DNA of 64,000 nucleotides, from positions 186,001 to 250,000 of the forward strand of contig NZ_JBKOPS010000004.1 of NCBI RefSeq assembly GCF_047272945.1, in the 5' to 3' direction. Every line of letters starts with the position of its first letter. The first letter of the stretch is position 1. Source of the stretch: Rubrolithibacter danxiaensis. GTDB lineage: Bacteria > Bacteroidota > Bacteroidia > Sphingobacteriales > Sphingobacteriaceae. A model generated the notes under the pieces. The model saw nothing but the letters and a program-made list of their open reading frames with translations. It did not search any database and was not told the DNA's origin. The position numbers were made by a program, and so were the translations under genes. This document shows, in pieces, positions 62,863-64,000 of this stretch.

Positions 62863-63866
62863 TAAATCTTTGTTGTTCGTTCAAATTGTTCTTTATTAGC
62901 TTCAATCAAAGCCGGATTCTTCTGTATAACTGGAAGCGGTTTCAGCGCTTCATAATGGTTCGCCGAAATAACCGAATGGTTAGAAATCTTCCTTGGACCC
63001 TCTATCACCCAATCACTCGTTTTCTTGGTTTCAAAACGGCAGGTATTACAAATAAATTCTTCCACCTCGCCGTATTGATCTTTTCTTGCAGTTACTCGGA
63101 TTACATCTTCACCTTTATACCATAAGGTTACTTTTCCTGAGCAGGTAGGGCAATCACGGTGAGCATCAACAGGCTTTGTAAACCAAACCCGCTGTTTAAA
63201 CCGGAATGTTTTATCTGTTAATGCCCCTACCGGACAAACGTCAATCATATTACCGGAAAAGTCATTTTCAATCGCCTTTTCAATGTAAGTTGAAATCTCT
63301 GCTGCATCACCTCGACCTAAAATACCGTGTATCCTGTTATCTGTAATCTGGTCGGCAGTGAAAACGCAGCGGTAGCATAAAATACAACGGGTCATGTGCA
63401 GCTGTATCTTATCTCCTATATCAATCTTGTCAAATGTTCTACGCTCAAATTCATAACGGGTGCTTTCTGTGCCGTGTTCATAAGCCAGGTCCTGCAAATG
63501 ACATTCGCCAGCCTGGTCACAGATAGGACAATCTAATGGATGGTTGATCAATAACATCTCTACTACACCTTTCCTTGCTTCAATTACTTCCGGAGAAGTT
63601 ATGTTCTGAACTTCCATCCCATCCATTACCCCCGTACGGCAGGATGCAACCAGTTTCGGCATGGGACGGGGATCTTTTTCAGACCCCTTGCTAACTTTTA
63701 CTAAACAGGTACGGCACTTTCCCCCACTTCCCTGTAACCTGGAATAATAACACATTGCGGGAGGAACAATTTCTCCGCCTATTTGCCTTGCAGCATTCAG
63801 AATGGTTGTTCCCGGTTCTACCTCAATTGTAATTCCGTCTATTGTTACTTTAACTTTGTCACTCAT
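62862..63866 (-). CDS. nuoG: NADH-quinone oxidoreductase subunit G, short form
   Basis: A 334-residue Fe-S subunit. It has a [2Fe-2S] domain (C-x10-C-x2-C around residues 39-53), the His-Cys3 ligand set for N5 in HPLDCPICDQAGECHLQ, a CILCYRCV cluster site, and CPTCSG with CNTC for a further cluster. It ends before the molybdopterin-like domain that makes E. coli NuoG about 900 residues, a short form known from other Bacteroidota. The next complex I gene upstream (probably nuoF) lies outside the window; bases 63867-64000 hold no recognisable coding sequence. Confidence 0.93.
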   Translation of the reverse strand: MSDKVKVTIDGITIEVEPGTTILNAARQIGGEIVPPAMCYYSRLQGSGGKCRTCLVKVSKGSEKDPRPMPKLVASCRTGVMDGMEVQNITSPEVIEARKGVVEMLLINHPLDCPICDQAGECHLQDLAYEHGTESTRYEFERRTFDKIDIGDKIQLHMTRCILCYRCVFTADQITDNRIHGILGRGDAAEISTYIEKAIENDFSGNMIDVCPVGALTDKTFRFKQRVWFTKPVDAHRDCPTCSGKVTLWYKGEDVIRVTARKDQYGEVEEFICNTCRFETKKTSDWVIEGPRKISNHSVISANHYEALKPLPVIQKNPALIEANKEQFERTTKI

Positions 63867-64000
63867 TGTAAAAGATAATTCTTTTATTTTTAGTCATTCT
63901 GGAATTAATAAGCGATCTGAAACTAAGCATTCAAACTTTTAGATCACTCTGCCACTCTTTCCCTCCAATAACCCTGCTTTAAACTACTGTTTCAGGTTTC

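Noticed and set aside
1..64000. CRISPR array, insertion sequence or prophage
   Set aside because: No regularly spaced direct repeats, transposase, integrase or phage structural genes were found in any part of the window.

Overview
This 64 kb window is chromosomal DNA from a Bacteroidota bacterium, most likely a Sphingobacteriales/Sphingobacteriaceae (Pedobacter-like) species. The signs are a SusC/SusD pair, two large TonB-dependent outer-membrane receptors, PorV and GldJ of the type IX secretion/gliding apparatus, a short NuoG, few Shine-Dalgarno sequences, and promoters of the Bacteroidota type (TTTG, 19-23 nt, TAnnTTTG), clearest before rplM, metG, typA, padR and a small Cys-rich membrane gene. 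No phage, insertion sequence, CRISPR array or rRNA operon was seen. The genus assignment is inference.

Layout. 1-5.2 kb: surface-polysaccharide genes (partial YfhO protein, a GT4-GT2 fused glycosyltransferase, a methyltransferase). 5.2-9.2 kb: a Crp/Fnr regulator, YceI, an extradiol dioxygenase (YgiD) and an ABC exporter. 9.3-11.2 kb: a predicted outer-membrane barrel protein and an unknown protein. 11.3-16.6 kb (minus strand): rplM-rpsI-rpsB-tsf, nagA, pyrH-frr. 16.8-21.1 kb: a stress-related neighbourhood with manganese catalase, a DsbA-like protein, HtrA protease, a hexameric tyrosine-coordinated heme protein and tRNA-Arg(CCT). 21.2-26.0 kb: metG, LD-carboxypeptidase, DoxX, an OmpA-family protein. 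26.0-32.0 kb: a SusC/SusD locus with two accessory lipoproteins and no adjacent glycosidase. 32.2-39.3 kb: padR-pspC, then two paralogous TonB-dependent receptors. 39.4-45.0 kb: an AT-rich surface region with a glycosyltransferase, a small lipoprotein, a frameshifted lectin-like repeat protein, an FkbM methyltransferase, a large lipoprotein and a flippase. 45.2-50.9 kb: typA, a 52-residue Cys-rich membrane protein, ispF, porV, gldJ. 51-55.4 kb: a run of housekeeping genes (biotin carrier, DUF4159, rsmE, CNNM-type transporter, ppa, dedA). 55.4-63.9 kb: respiratory complex I genes nuoG to nuoN, continuing past the right edge.

The most unusual item is at 40717-41774. A secreted protein carries four 43-49 residue repeats resembling the blades of PLL-type (Photorhabdus lectin) beta-propellers. 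Its start codon and signal peptide are out of frame with the rest by one base at a run of seven A's; eight A's would restore a 352-residue secreted protein. This is either a phase-variable or slippage-dependent gene, a recent pseudogene, or a sequencing error. Other points worth attention are a perfect palindrome over the padR promoter, a Crp-like site about 42 bases before the predicted yceI transcription start, the small heme protein, and several families of imperfect intergenic inverted repeats. No clearly new multi-gene system could be demonstrated.
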